DNA from: Odobenus rosmarus divergens
Taxonomy: Eukaryota; Chordata; Mammalia; Carnivora; Odobenidae
Direction: 5' to 3'
Assembly (NCBI RefSeq): GCF_000321225.1
Contig: NW_004450660.1
Coordinates: 539,673 to 603,672, forward strand
Length of the DNA: 64,000 bases
Below, piece after piece: positions 35,586-48,675 of this stretch (position 1 is its first letter; each line of letters opens with the position of its first letter). The position numbers were made by a program, and so were the translations under genes. The notes under the pieces were generated by a model. That model worked only from the letters and a program-made list of their open reading frames with translations. It made no database searches and was not told the DNA's origin.

Positions 35586-36079
35586 AGCCAAATCTGTATT
35601 TATTAAAAAACACATGAAAGTTTCATTTTGGACTTTAAAAACATTAGCTGTGGTAGCCAGTTTTTAAGTCTGAACTATTCTATGATCTGGTTCTATTGTC
35701 AGTCGTGGATATGACCAGAGAGCCATAATCAAAGAGGAGCTTAGAAAGGAAGAAAAGAAAGACAGCGTTGTGTTTTTTAACAGTATTTTGTACCTCCATG
35801 AATGGTAGCATGCCATGGAGAGCCAGGCAGGGGAAATGCAGCTCACTAGTAGAAAGCAAAGTGTCACAGAGAATAAAGCAGACTTCAGTCTAGCTTCATA
35901 AATTCCACCGTGTTTGGGAATACAAAAATGTCTTCTTTTGTTAACTACCTGTATACAGAGAAAGGAGAGTGGGGTGATGAGATCATGCCAAATCTCTCAA
36001 CATCTCTCCGTCTCTGTCTCTGTCTCTCTCATTGACCTTCATTCTAATTAACCTGCTCCCCTATCATTTCCCTCCTTTT
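35586..36079. other. No recognised feature
   Basis: Unique DNA. Confidence 0.35.
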
Positions 36080-36580
36080 CATTTCTGTCATTTCCATTTC
36101 ACAGTATCACTGGCCCAGTGAAAAGAGACTCAGACACATTCTATTTAGAAAGTGAGTGTCTCACTAGGGGTGACAAGTCTTTCTTTGAGGTCATTTATCT
36201 AATTGCTCTTTGCAGATAAGAATTAATTAGCCCGATTATTTTTCTTAGTTCTTGGATGGGTTCCCCACCTGAAGAGAAGAAATTCCTTGGTGTCAGTGAT
36301 TAATTGCTCAGCCAGAAGCTTACTGCCTCGCATTTGTAATAAATGCCGACTAGCTCTTTAGGTCACATTAAGAACCAGACAGGTTGTGGTATAATGTACA
36401 GGATAATAAAGCATGTGTATAAATAGGGGCAGCAGCATTTGATTTTGATTAAATATTTTAATACATGAAAGGGTAAAGGAGTTTCAAGATGCTGAAGGTA
36501 AGAGTCCCCATTTAGGGCAGCTTTCCTCTCTCCTTCATGAGGCATAAAACATCTCCAGATCAATGATAGCAGGTGGCATT
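36080..36580. promoter_or_regulatory. Candidate conserved non-coding tract
   Basis: Repeat-free, with 'aagaattaattagcccgatt', 'gtgattaattgctcagcc' and 'ctcgcatttgtaataaatg'. These homeodomain-type sites and the balanced composition suggest single-copy regulatory DNA. Inference only. Confidence 0.28.
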
Positions 36581-36928
36581 TTAGTGAAGGGTTTGTCTAA
36601 CATGACCCCAGTGATCTGTGGGGTTTTGTTTTCTCTTTTTGACTCTCTCTTTTATTTTTTCTGTCAGAGAACACCTAAAAACACAGGCACATTCAGATCC
36701 CAGATCCCTTTTATTTCTAGAATAGAAAGAAATGAGGTTCTTCTTGGTTTACTTCCAAATTAGTGATTTTTTCTCCTTAAATTGGTGTTGTTGCTGGATG
36801 TTTATGGAAGGTCCCCAGACCTCAAAGGTAAATGCAAAGGGATCTTTATCACAAAGATGTGATAAAGTGTGGCAATGTGAAGTAAGTCTGTAAAGAAGAA
36901 ACTCAAATCCATGAGTGGATTTAGAGGC
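36581..36928. other. No recognised feature
   Basis: Unique DNA between the tract above and the LTR. Confidence 0.35.
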
Positions 36929-37287
36929 TGTCTTAGTTTGTTTGGTTGCTAGGACAAACTATCAAAGTCTAGGTGGCTTAAGTCAGCAACATTTATTTCT
37001 CTGAGTTCTGGAGGCTGGGAAGTCCAAGGTCAAGGCTCTAGAAAATTCAGTGTCTGGTGAGAACAACTTCCTGGTTCACAGACTTGCTCTCTTGCTGTGT
37101 CCTCACATGGTAGAAGTGGAGAGCAAACTCTATGAGGTCTTTTTTATAAGGGCACTAATCTCATTCTCGAGGGCTCTACCCTCATGAACTAATTATCTCT
37201 CAAAGGACCCATATCCTAATACCATCACATTGGGGATTAAGGTTTCAATATATATATTTGTGGAGGACACAAATATTCAGTCCATCA
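36929..37287 (-). mobile_element. MaLR-type solo LTR (MLT1/MST-like), minus strand
   Basis: Reversed MaLR text: 'tgtcttagtttgtttggttg', 'aggtggcttaagtcagcaac', 'gagttctggaggctggga', 'ttgctgtgtcctcacatgg', then 'aggacacaaatattcagtcc' to a terminal CA. Same broad family as 3026-3404. Confidence 0.78.
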
Positions 37288-38665
37288 TAGAAGGCAAGAT
37301 ATATATTCTGTGGGCATTATAGTTTAAGGATATAGGGTTTCAAATAATCTAAGAGTATTGCTTCCTTTTCCATGTTTGTAGTAGAATTCTATAGATAGAG
37401 ATATCTTAATTTTTGTGGTTATAAAATAAAAAAAAGATAACAAGCCCAGGAGAAATTATGTACTTTATGAAAAGATCATGTTCATTGAGCAAGTTAAGCA
37501 GAGCCAGATCTACAACAGACTGCTTTTGATTCCCAGGCCAATTTGCTGTATTATTATTATTATTTTTTTTTACAAAATATATAATTACCTATAGTATTCA
37601 TTAAGAAAGAAGTGTGAATGAGAACTATTTTTGAATAAAAATATTGTCCAAATAAAGCATATTTTCTTTAAAAAGAACCTCTTTATGAACTGGATGATCT
37701 GATTAGTAAAAAGGATGTTTTCTTTTCTCCCCCAAGAGGGTAAATAATAGAACATTTAGTCTCATTAAGCAATGTTACTGAAAATAATCAAATCCAACAT
37801 GTTTTCTTTCCTTTAGGGAGGCCCAACATATAATTAAGAAACTTGCATGATGACCTATTTAATCATTTTTATCCTATATTCTATTTTTCCAAGGCTCACA
37901 TCTACTAAAAAACAAAGACCTGCACATAGTAGATCCTTAATCAGCATGTACTGAGTAAACAAGTGAAGGAAACCATTAACTGTGACTGTTTGGTGAAGGT
38001 AGGCAACCACAGCATTCTATCTTCTCTTATCTCTTATTTCCAGCTCTTCTTAAGTTACATAGAATAGACACTAATATTTCAGAAGACTTCCAGTTTACCA
38101 ATTTTAATTAAAAACTTTTTGGGTGCAATGGTATGAATCTGTGATATCTGCCCTGTGTGATTCAATAACACAACGCAATGATCTCTTCTATGTCAAAGAA
38201 GGAAGTTCTCCTGTCACTCCTTTAACAAGCCAGGTTCACCCACTTACCAATTTCAGATTATTCAGGCCAGTGTAGAGAGATTTTTAAATGCCATTTATTG
38301 GTTATGCCTATCATCAAGAGCCTGTTTTTATATGCTCTTTTGTAAATCTTGCCATAATCTCGGATTTCTGGTTAATTGTAAAGAAGAGAGTTTTCTTCTT
38401 CAACCACCTGTCAAGATTTCCACGGCTATTCAACATGAGTGAATGCTTCTGTTTCCTTCCACTCTCTTTTCACAAAAATGATGAAATTAGCTACCAAGCT
38501 GTTGAGCATAGATATTTCATGCTGTATTCTCTTCCTCCTGGGTTGCTGTGAAAGGATTATGGGCAAGGGTGACATTGTTTACAGTTTACATCAACATGTT
38601 TCAAATTTCCTTATCTCATGAGAGAACTAATTGTTCTGCAATGATTGAAAATGGACATTTGTTCC
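37288..38665. other. Mostly unassigned; short L2-like end near 37925
   Basis: 'cacatagtagatccttaatc' at about 37925 resembles an L2 3' end. The rest shows no recognised repeat or exon. Confidence 0.35.
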
Positions 38666-39480
38666 TTTTTTTTTTTTAGTTTAAATTGATAATTTATTCA
38701 GAAGACAGTAGTCAAAATGCCTGAATTCAAAATACAGGCAAATCTGTTGTGGGTCTAAAAACACAAAAATAATATAATGCAAAGAAATTTCAGTAGTCTT
38801 TAGTGGTCAAAAAATGTGAAGCAGCTAATTTATCAAGTTAAGTTTCTATCCAAAGTTCAAAGAAAAGACATATCAACAAGGGCCACATTTCTCTACCTGT
38901 GACCCTTTTCTCATCCATTGCCTTTCTTCATTAAACATTAAATATGTTTTCAAGAAAAAAATTAGAAAATCATATTGGGTGAAACGTTGTGAATCTTCAA
39001 ATAGAGGAGTTTATAAAGTGCTTTGAAAAGGCTTGGCATTTAGCAACCATTGTATATGCATGTATTAGATAAAGTCAAGGTTCTTGCAGACCTCTCTTTT
39101 AAATTGTGTCTTAAACCTATAGGCCAAAGTTGGAAACTAGATTTAATGTGTACACTAGATCATTCCAAATTTATATTTCACAATAATAATTAACTATGCA
39201 AATTGTATTCAACTTGAATACATACTTGAAGATCTATCCAAGAAAATTAAGCTATGCAAAAAAAGCCATCCATCACTATCAAACCAATCCAAACAATGTG
39301 TCAGACATACCTATATCATGAAGATACCATATGACATTTTAGGGAGTCCTCTTTTGGGTTACTTGAGGCCTCATCCAAAAATTTGGCAAATCACAGAATG
39401 CGAGAGACTTCTTTTTTTGCAGAAATATAAGGTCTAAAATCTTCTTTGAATAGAAAATTTGCGAACACATTTTACTAATA
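38666..39480 (-). pseudogene. Possible retrocopy 3' UTR (processed pseudogene), unidentified
   Basis: A T-run (38666-38677) corresponds to a poly(A) tail on the minus strand. About 15 bases upstream of it on that strand is an AATAAA signal (38693-38698), the geometry of a reverse-transcribed mRNA. No coding part or source gene was recognised, and no clear target-site duplication was found. The right end is arbitrary. Confidence 0.3.
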
Positions 39481-39579
39481 TAATAGGCTTCTTAAAGTCC
39501 AACTTAAAAATAAAAACATAATTCATTAGTATAGAAGAACAATAATAATTTTCCCTCTACCCTTCTGAGTTCTTAGCTG

Positions 39580-40040
39580 TGACCCCTGTAATAAAAAACA
39601 GATTAACAAGAGAAAATAAATAGTTTATTAATAGACATACCTTATGTATACAGTTCACATAACCAGGGAAAATGAGTAACTCTCAGAGGTAGCTTAGAAC
39701 TTCAGCTTTGGTTGTAGAGTGCAATATCATCTAACTAAAGACAAAAGGAAAAAGGTTTGGAGAGACCAGTAATGGGGAGGTTACCTGGAAAAGCAAGGTA
39801 AGCAAGAGTATTTTATGCATATTTAAGTGAGTATGTTCTCCATTGATAAGAACCCAAAGTTGTCTCCAGGAATTAACCTTTGTCTTTCCTGGTTGCCAAA
39901 AGGAGAGACACCTTTATATATTTATATCCTGCTTTGGGGCAAAGAAGGAAAAGACAGGAGCTTTTCTTGTAACTGCTTCACCTCAATTGCCTTCAACTCA
40001 AAATAATCCTTATGCCAAATCGGCATATTTTGGAGTGGCA
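39580..40040 (-). mobile_element. ERV LTR-like element, minus strand
   Basis: Begins TG and ends CA on either strand. The minus-strand 3' part has AATAAA-like text then 'ctcttgttaatctg', and the 5' part has 'tgccactccaaaatatgcc', both typical of mammalian ERV1-class LTRs. No partner LTR recognised. Edges and family uncertain. Confidence 0.5.
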
Positions 40041-42059
40041 TATTCTGCTTCCTTCATTAAAATAAACTTAAAAAAAAAATCTATTAATTGTCAAATGGTG
40101 GCCTGTGTTCTGGTCAGGGCTGTTTCTCTTTTTCTAGAACTGAGAGGCCCAGAGGGGAGAAAGTTTTTCAAGAGGCAGAATGTTGCATTTCTCATCCAGA
40201 AATCCCACCCAGGCAGAGCTCACAGATAGGGTAAAAGCCTGTTCAGAGGAGAAAGCTCCTGCGTATATCAAAGATATCTAATCTTTAGTGGTAAGCAAGG
40301 TCTGGAAAAATAAAACTCTTGAATACTTTCAGAAGACCTTTCCCAGGAACAGAACTTAACAGCAAACTCTGAGTAAGAGGGATAAATATCTTTAAAGATT
40401 TTCAAATCTTCTCATCAAATCAAGCTTTCTGAAGCTCTCCTTTGCTCTCCGCCACAGTTCATTTTTGTCTCATCTGCTTTGAAGCATCCTAACCTAATGC
40501 TATCTGATGATATTTTTCTGCTATGAAATTTCTTCCTTGAGTTTATCTGACACAATATCTTGTTTCTCTTCCGAGGCCATGTTGATGCAAGGTTGACCCA
40601 TTTAGTACAGAGCAAGCAGAAACAGTATTGGCAGCCAGCAAGAAAGTTGAGAAGGATTAGATACACATTAAATGAGGGATATAGGATGCACAGCAAAAGT
40701 TTAAAACCAAAAATCTTGAATCTCCAATTGCAGGGGGTTCTCTATAGCCCCACCTCACACAATGACAGGCTGTGGTGAGTGAGGAACAGGTCCATCACCC
40801 AGAGCAGACCTCAGCCTTCTTACTGATAGTGTCTTCATTTAAATAAACTCAGACGTAGTGAATTTTGGCCTGCCGAGTGTTGTCATTGTCTCCTGCTCTT
40901 TCTGCTTCTGCCTGAGGTTTCTGGTTCTCTAGTCCTGAGACTTTCCAAAGACCCTTCTTCATAAACTTCCCTACCCTTCCCTTCCTCAAATTTCCTAATC
41001 CGATGAGGCCTCCAAGCAAAAAGTGAATGAATATCCACAGGGCTCCAGAGACCCTGTTGTGGTATCTTGTTCTCAGCCACTCAGTGTGAGAATCTCCTGC
41101 AGTTAAGGAGATTTTTAGCATTATTTTTCCAGACTGAAAAGATTGAGCTGGTCAGATCACTGTTATTAGTACAGTGAACAGGATTAGGAAATATTTTATA
41201 TATATCCCCACACATATATACAAACATATGCCTATAGATGTATATACATACACACAATGATCTCTCTATGTATATATCACTGTTTCTTTCTCTATCCCCC
41301 TTTGCAATGGTTGTAAATATCTTCTCTGTAAATGAGAAACTTGTCCACATGATCTTCAATATATTTATTGTTTTGCTTAATCATTGTACGTACTTGTTTA
41401 ATGGAACCACCCTTACAGATATTCTGGCTATTTCCTCTACTCACTACCAGCATCCCTACCCCTGTCCACCTCTTCCTTGCCCCTGCATACCTGTGTCACC
41501 CCTCACCTTTCCTTGTACACATCCACCCTGCTGTTTCCTGCATTTGGGAAAGGCAAGGGGAGGGATGGGGAGATTAGAAGTTCATGGAAGAGAAGATGTG
41601 AAGGGAAGATGTAAGGAAAAGGAGGAAGGAAGGGAAAACGGAAAGAAAGGGGTCCAATACTTTTGTAAAATATTGTAAAAATGGATTATTAAAAGTGAAA
41701 TAAAAAATACAATGTGTGATTTTTGATTGCTAGGTTCAACAGACATAAAATTACTCTGCCAAATTGCTATAAATACTTCTAAACATTTTCTCTCAATTTC
41801 AGTATTTATCTCATTGCAAACAGTTCAGGCATAAGCTCATGGAAAGTTAGAAACTTCAAAATAATTTGTATGTATCTAAGTCCAAATTAGACATTTATCA
41901 TGGTTACATTTTACTTTATGCATGTACATTAAATTAACTTATTTTTTTGAGTAGGTGTGTGGGTTACTCAAAAGCAAGTAGCTATTGAGTAATTATAGCG
42001 GAGGAAAATCATACAATGTTAGGTATACAGATCAAGTGATGTACCTGATTTTTTTTTTA
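40041..42059. other. No recognised feature
   Basis: About 2 kb. Contains a TATACA-rich patch (41200-41270) and a CCT-rich patch (41450-41520). Frames of 90-146 codons at 40415-40696, 40849-41121 and 41238-41678 have no recognisable protein character. Confidence 0.35.
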
Positions 42060-43370
42060 CCCACTTACCCATTTACTCACGCTTTGTAAGTTCCTTGCTA
42101 ATATGAAGGAAATCTTATATGAGCTTTCAAAAATTTGCATTTCTTTGCTAATGAGAGGATATTTTATATTTATGATTACATTACTTTTTATGTGGAGTGC
42201 TCTTTACCACTTTTTTTTTTTTTAAGGATAGATCTTTAAAAGTTGATCGGTAGGGATTCTTTCTATATCATGCATCAAATTTCTCTGCAGTCTTCTTTGC
42301 AAATGTTTTCCTACTTTATTGTTTGTTTAAAATAGAAGTTAAACATTTTTTATTTGGCCCAAGTCTACTGTGTTTTTTGTTGTTGCTTCCTACCCTCCTA
42401 AAATGCTTTAAGAAGTCTTTTCTGTATCTAAATTATAAAAGATATTCTCGAAGGGCTTTTGTTATTGGTTTTCTCCCCCAGTTTACACAACTACTCTAGT
42501 AGGTGTATTTTTGTGTTTGATGTTACTTAAGAGGTTGTGGGTTATTCCTAATTTTATTTCCAAATGCCAAGCCAATTGAATAATCTATCTTTCCCTCCTG
42601 GGATGGAAATTCAACCTTTACGAAACACATAATGTACACAAGCATGGATAAATCTTGGGAATTTCTAATCTTCTAATGATCTACCTGCTGATTCTCTATC
42701 TGCAACATGCTACTTTAATTACTGTAGCTTTAGAGTAAATTTTGATACCTGACAGAGCAAGTCCTTTCTCATTATTCTTATTCACAATTTTCTTGCCTAC
42801 CTTCATGTATTTATTATTTCAGTTAAAAGTTATTATCAAGTTGTCAAGGTTTAAAAAAATACATTAGGATTTTGATGTGAGTGGCACCATGTTTATAAGA
42901 TGATTTGGGGGAAACTGACATCTTTACAATTTTTAGTTATCCCATCCAGGAAGGCAATATTTCGTCAACAATTCAGGTCCTATTTTATGTCCTTCAGGAA
43001 AATTTTATTTTTTATGAGGCTTATATATTCCTTATTTAAGGAATTCCTATTTCTGGGTATTTCATAACTTTGGTTGCTATTCTAAATATGCTTTTAAAAT
43101 GACATAACTGGTTGTTTATTGTAAAAAGAAAAGAAAGCTAACTTGTATCATATCTGGCTACCTATAATATTCTTTTGATAGTAATAGTTTTAGTAATTTT
43201 TCAATTAATCCTCTTGGAAATTTTAGGTATGTGAATATAATATCATTAATTTCTAATTATTGTTTCCTGTCCAGTATATGCCTTATTTTTTTTCTTATTG
43301 CCATGTTCAAAAACTTCAAAATAATGTTGAATGGTACAATAAGTCAAATAAAAATGAAATCTCATAAATA
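42060..43370 (-). mobile_element. Old LINE-1 (L1M) fragment
   Basis: T-rich strand with reversed L1 3'-region text: 'aatttgcatttctttgctaatgagag'-like (approximate), 'tgctactttaattactgtag' and 'tctttacaatttttagttatcc'. Heavily decayed. Confidence 0.55.
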
Positions 43371-44433
43371 TGTATGATGCTCCACCAATGCTTTATAACA
43401 AAAAAATATTCTGTGGTTTAATGAGATGAATGAGTGGTGGACTAGTTCATCCAAATGCATTCGGGTGGCACGACACACTGCTTGAGTTGGGGTTCTTTCC
43501 CTGCGCTAAGTTTGTAAGTGTTGAGGGTTAAGTGTCTGAAGTTTAAAGAAGAAATGAAAATGATCAGGATATTTTCTCCCCAAGTCTAAAATCGCATGAG
43601 GTGGAGGGTGACATGTATGTTAATAAATCAGCCTAGGTCCTTGTGTCCTTGAGTGATAATCTACTACACACAAACACCTTTTATATCCCTTTTATATTAA
43701 TTTTTCTATTATAAAATCTGCACTAATAGTCCTCCTCCTTGTTCCCACAGACTAATTCTGTGCCACTTTCTCAAAGTTAAATCCACTAAAATCTTCCAAT
43801 AGCAAATTCACTTCTTCCCAATCCCCATCAGTCCTATGTCCATCATTCTATAAGCAAGAAATGTATAGAAAGTATTACAGCCAACACTGACTAGACTTTT
43901 TGAAGTCACAGTCTCACTCATATTTCTCAGCATCTCCCTCATAAGTGCCAGGTTCAAGGTTTGATTCCTGGAGAGTGAGGTCCTTGGGTATAGGTAGCTC
44001 AAAACCTCATATTCTCCCTGTATCCCTTTATTTCTGTCCCCTTCCATAGGTGCTGTGTGTATAGGAACATTTCTATAACATTTCTGCTGAGATGCTCTCC
44101 TGCCTTTGTTTTAATCAGTTACCATATTATCACGTTGGTAGCACTCATCCATTGTTTTGATTGTAGAGCCCGTTGCTGGTGGCATTACAAACTTTGTGGA
44201 CATCATGGATGTTTGGCTTGGTTCCTCCTGTAAATTAGCACCTTTAGATATTACTTCTCTCTCTTCTCTCTCTCTCTTTTATTTCTCTCTTCTCTTCAAT
44301 GACTGTTTCTTTTCATAGGACCAGCCAGAGTTTCCTTCCCTTTGGTCTTAAGATATTGAGAATACACAATGTCTAGACCTGTATTAGCCAGACCTAAAAG
44401 GACCACCATAATTCTGGTCCTTCTAAATTTACA
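43371..44433. other. No recognised feature
   Basis: Unique or very old DNA; a CT-rich patch at 44250-44300. Confidence 0.35.
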
Positions 44434-44450
44434 GCACACACACACACACA
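44434..44450. repeat. (AC)n microsatellite
   Basis: Short AC run. Confidence 0.85.
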
Positions 44451-44529
44451 GGCAGTATACATTATTGAAGAGCCACTCCTGCCATATCAGCATTCTAAGT
44501 ATAAGAAATTTAATTTGTATATTAGTTAG

Positions 44530-44990
44530 ATTTTTCTGTGTACCACAAAACTTTGTAGCTAAAACAGTAATCACTTTCTTTAGCTCATAATTCTGTGGGT
44601 CAGTTGGATGGCTCTTCTGGTCTGGGCCAGGGCTGTGGTGCTCTTCCCGATGGGTGGTTATCAGTTACTGAATTGACTGGAGGATGGGGTACCTCCATCC
44701 TCTACCATATGGCCTCCCATCCTCCAACAGGTTAACTTGGAGTCATTCACACAGTGGTCTCTCAGTTCTAAGTACAAGAGCACAAGTCTTGAAGTGCAAG
44801 TGCTTTTTAAGCTTGCATCATGTTTCTAATATCCACTGGCCAAAGAAAGTCACAATGGCCAATGCAGAATCAAGGGGTAAGTAAACAGATTCCACCTCTT
44901 GATGAGACGATTCACAACATCACGTCTCAATGGTATGGATCATAAGAGGGCAAGCATTTGGAGCCATTTTTGTCATCTATAATTGGCAAT
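44530..44990 (-). mobile_element. Possible MaLR-type LTR fragment
   Basis: 'ttagctcataattctgtgggtc' (approximate) and 'tggatggctcttctggtctg' resemble reversed MaLR LTR text; ends are not defined. Confidence 0.4.
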
Positions 44991-45059
44991 TGACTTATAT
45001 TTTTCCCTGAAAAGATAGTCCAAATACAAGAAAGGAGGAAAATTCACAATTTATAAACA

Positions 45060-45245
45060 CAATGTGAAAGGTACTTTGCTAGGCACTAAATTACATGCAT
45101 GCAAATGATTCTTATAAAGTTGGCATTATTAATGCCACAATGAGAAGACTGAAGTAGCCCTTCAGGAAATACTTAACTGAGCAAGGATGTACACATAGGT
45201 CTTCCTGACTTCAAATTCCAGGCCTTTCCTACAATGAATACAATG
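45060..45245 (-). mobile_element. MIR SINE fragment
   Basis: Reversed MIR order: 'aggtactttgctaggcacta', 'atgattcttataaagttgg' and 'aggtcttcctgacttcaaat'. Confidence 0.6.
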
Positions 45246-46517
45246 TTCTCTTGATATTAGGTAACGGCAAGATTTTTTTTTTTTAATATGTCCCAGAGGA
45301 TCCCAATCCTGCTTGTATTTATCTCACTCAAAACTGGGAACTACTCTCTGATTATTTTCCTTTTTGTAGTTCTGTGAGTAACAGTGAAGATGAAAACTCA
45401 CAAATTTCCACTGTGAATGGAACTACATTAAGGGTTTATTGTAAATTAGAGTGAGCAGACATATTTTGACCCAAATTATAGATATGTGTTCCCAGGACCG
45501 TGAATTACAGGCAATTTGCTCACATTATAGTAATAAAGCTATATGCTTGGTGAGCACATAAATCACTGATAATGATGTGTAAAGCATGGTGTTTACAAAT
45601 AAAGGGGTGTTGTTGCATGACAGATTTTGTTCTTGATATCCTTCTTCTGTTTGTTTGATTTGGCCATCCTCTTTGGGCAACAGGCTTTGAGCAGGGAGGA
45701 AAAAAAAAGCAGAATATCACATGCAAATATGATCCCACAGATAGAAGCCAATGTATGTTAATAGAGAGCATGACTTCAAAGTCTAAATATTGTAACACGA
45801 GTGTGCCTTATGTCAATCTTCTGGGGGTATTTAGCACATCTTCATCTTATATACTATCAATATGAAGTGGGTTTTATTATTATTGATATGACAGCAAATA
45901 TTTATCTGACACCTTCCATGTGCCATAAGGTGTCATGACATTTTCACCCTAAACCAGAAAACTTATTTTTTACAATTACAATTTTAGCAAAATCAAAAAT
46001 AGCCTGTCTTCTCAATTACCTAAGTGAAAAGGATAGATAACAAACTAACACATGATAATATATTAAGGAAAAAAAAAAAGAAGGTACACAGTGATATAAA
46101 ATGGGCATTGAACTCCTAAAATAAAATATATATTTATTACACAACTTGGAATTTTTAAGAGGTCCCCTGTCTCTCCCCAAAGGCAGATACTTTTAAGATC
46201 TTGACTCAAACATTGGTGGTTGTGAGTCCCCATTTATCTGATCCATGCTGATGGTCAGACAGGGAAACTACATGCAGGAGTCCTGAACTAATCATTTCTA
46301 TAGGAAAGAATGGGAAGGAACATTGAACAGCTTCTGGGAATAATATATCTTCTGATAAACTATGTCACACACAAGTAATTAGTTATTCCAAAGATATACA
46401 TGAGGATTGTAGATTAAAGAGCCCCCCTATAATGGGAGAACTGAGCTACAGTTACCTTCTGAGTCTATATTCTTTGGGGATTAAATGCCAGAGGAAACTG
46501 ATATGCAATGAAAGAGG
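45246..46517. other. No recognised feature; short MIR-like start near 45895
   Basis: 'aaatatttatctgacacctt' and 'ccatgtgccataagg' at about 45896 hint at an old MIR. Otherwise nothing recognised. Confidence 0.35.
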
Positions 46518-46557
46518 ACTACTACTACTACTGCTACTACTACTACTACTACTACTG
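46518..46557. repeat. (CTA)n microsatellite
   Basis: About 13 ACT units with one GCT change. Confidence 0.95.
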
Positions 46558-47745
46558 GACACTAAGAATCTAACAGTTAAAGAGATTAATACTTCTCCCT
46601 TCTAGGAACAACGTTTTGTTATTTGGTTAGCCAGGAAGACCTTGACATTTTAATGGGATGGGGAAAATCATTTTCCTATTGTGTTTGTCCCTACTGAATG
46701 GGAGCAGAGGCTCGGCTTGAATAAGAGGAGCAAGCTAATCTTCAGTCATGGGTACAGCATTTAAATAAGATGTCCTTTATTAACCAAATTAAAATAAGGT
46801 TGCATACTACTGAGTATTGTTGACAAAATGAAAGTTTGTCTCAAACAAGATAATCTAGGTGCACATGTTAAAAAAAAAGAATTGATATAAATAAAATTGC
46901 TGTCTGAAATTAAAAGAAAATAAAAGAAGAAAAAGTTATCATTTACTTAAGCAATTTAAGTCAAATATCTGGGAAAAAAAATCTCCCCAATTTAGAGGTA
47001 ACTACTGTCACAGTAAGAGACAGATCACAGACTCAGATAGAATGACTTGTGGAGTTTAACACAGGTAGTATTTACTGAGGTATGAGTAGGACTTAAGGAA
47101 CCTACAAAGGAAAACAAATTGTTCTAGAACTAGTAACATTTAGCCATTGCCATCCATAAGTCTAACCGGCGAGAAGAGGGAACAGTTACTTGAGTAAAGA
47201 CCAAGTAAGCTGCATGGAGAGGACTTTTTGTTTAGGAAGCAGTGGTGTCATGGGGACAGGAACATAAATACTCTGATTTCTCATCCTCCTCCTTACCTCC
47301 AATCTCTCCTCAGTGCCTCCTATTGTCTGAACCCAGCCGGAAGCCAGAAAGCCAGGGAGTCTCATTGATTTATCACACAGGAGTCAGTATCTCAATCCCA
47401 AAAGATTTACAAGAAGTGGAAAGTGGGTCTAGAGTGAGAAATGCAAACTATCCGGCATTCAGCTTTAATTCCGCCATGACAGTCACATGGCGGGCGCCCT
47501 TGAGTTCAGTCAAGTACTCTCACTTCTCCAGACCCTCTTACCCTTCTCGGCTCCAGACAATGAATTCTGAGTACACTCTCCTTTTGCTTTCTTCATGTCT
47601 CCCATCACTGCATCATAAAAGACAAACTACCCTTTGTTATCTACCTGGCTGCCCTTTTATCTTCTTGACCCCCAATTCTGGGACATTTTTAACAAAAAGA
47701 CCTTGACTTTTTTGAAAGATGATGTTTGCCATCCTCTATCTTCAG
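46558..47745. other. No recognised gene; possible worn repeat at 47040-47450
   Basis: A 154-codon plus-strand frame at 47242-47706 overlaps text ('gcctcctattgtctgaaccc', 'cggaagccagaaagccaggg') that I recognise as dispersed repeat-like in mammals, so it is unlikely to be a gene. Confidence 0.35.
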
Positions 47746-47912
47746 GATCCCTTGGACCATGGCTCGAGAGGTCTATCCCATCACAATCTGGTCTGTCGAG
47801 TGTATTGCCCTATTTTGGATATCGCTCTTTGCTCTCTACTTGTTTAGGATGAAGAGCCAGCACATTCCAGAGCCTGGGGAGACTGTGCCAGGAGACCCAT
47901 CTTGTAGCTTTG
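47746..47912 (+). CDS. Candidate exon for a small membrane peptide, unidentified
   Basis: A pyrimidine-rich run ending in CAG (47731-47745) resembles a 3' splice site. The segment that follows contains an ATG in good context (ACCATGG, 47759-47761). From it the frame reads MAREVYPITIWSVECIAL, then a hydrophobic stretch (about residues 8-29), then a polar tail with RMKSQHIPEPGE. The hydrophobic part would span a membrane once. At 47912/47913 the frame meets a GT (TTG|GTAGGC) that could be a 5' splice site. If not spliced, the frame runs on to a stop at 47987-47989 (77 codons from this ATG). An in-frame upstream ATG at 47726 would be intronic under this model. No family is recognised and chance occurrence is quite possible. 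Confidence 0.22.
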
Positions 47913-47989
47913 GTAGGCCTATTGTTAATTGCCTTGTGACTGTTCTAATTTATTCCAACTCTGTTAACTTGATTTTTTTAAATCTTTGA

Positions 47990-48675
47990 AATGGGCATAA
48001 TAATACCTACTTTATTTCCCTTGCACAGAAAAAATAAAGTACTTTGTGCAAAGTTCCTTTAGAAACCATAATTAAATGTAAAATATAAACAGACATCTTC
48101 GATTATTTTTTACAGCAAGCAGGAATAATTACTGCAAACCAGTTAACCATGGATCATTCATAAAATCATAACATGTTGCTATTGAGTAGGTCAACTTTAA
48201 CTGTCCTTTTCAGAATAACCATCCCTCCTCATGTAAAATGTCATAGGACCTGACTCCATCTGTTTATTATTTATTTATAGCTAACTGCTCAATCTCTAAG
48301 AAACTGGAGATTCTGGAATGAAAAATGACATTCAACTCATGTGTCACTTTTCTCTTTTGCTGACTCCTCTACAAATTATAAACTTCCCAGCAATCCCTTG
48401 GTGTTCTACACAGCTTTTATGGCAAGTTCCAACAACAGTGACATGCACATGATTCCTACATTTATATAACTTTCTCACATTTTGAACGGTGTAGTTGACA
48501 TCTCTTTTTGGATACCCTGGCACTTTGAGCTCTCCAGTTCCCAAACTACTCCATCCTCTCTCCCTTATTCTCCAACTAGCTTCTTCTGGATTCTTGTTCC
48601 AGTGGACTATAACATCAGTTGCCAAGATAGGAAATTCCTTCTCCCTCACCTTCCACATCCATTCACTCATTAAAT
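47990..48675. other. No recognised feature
   Basis: Unique DNA; the 108-codon minus-strand frame at 48344-48670 has no recognised character. Confidence 0.35.

Noticed and set aside
39843..40229. 128-codon plus-strand frame
   Set aside because: Lies antisense to an LTR-like element; no domain seen.
41238..41678. 146-codon plus-strand frame
   Set aside because: Crosses a TATACA-rich patch and CCT- and GGA-rich simple sequence; no domain seen.
47242..47706. 154-codon plus-strand frame
   Set aside because: No recognisable domain, Ser/Pro-rich composition, and it overlaps text that looks like a dispersed repeat.
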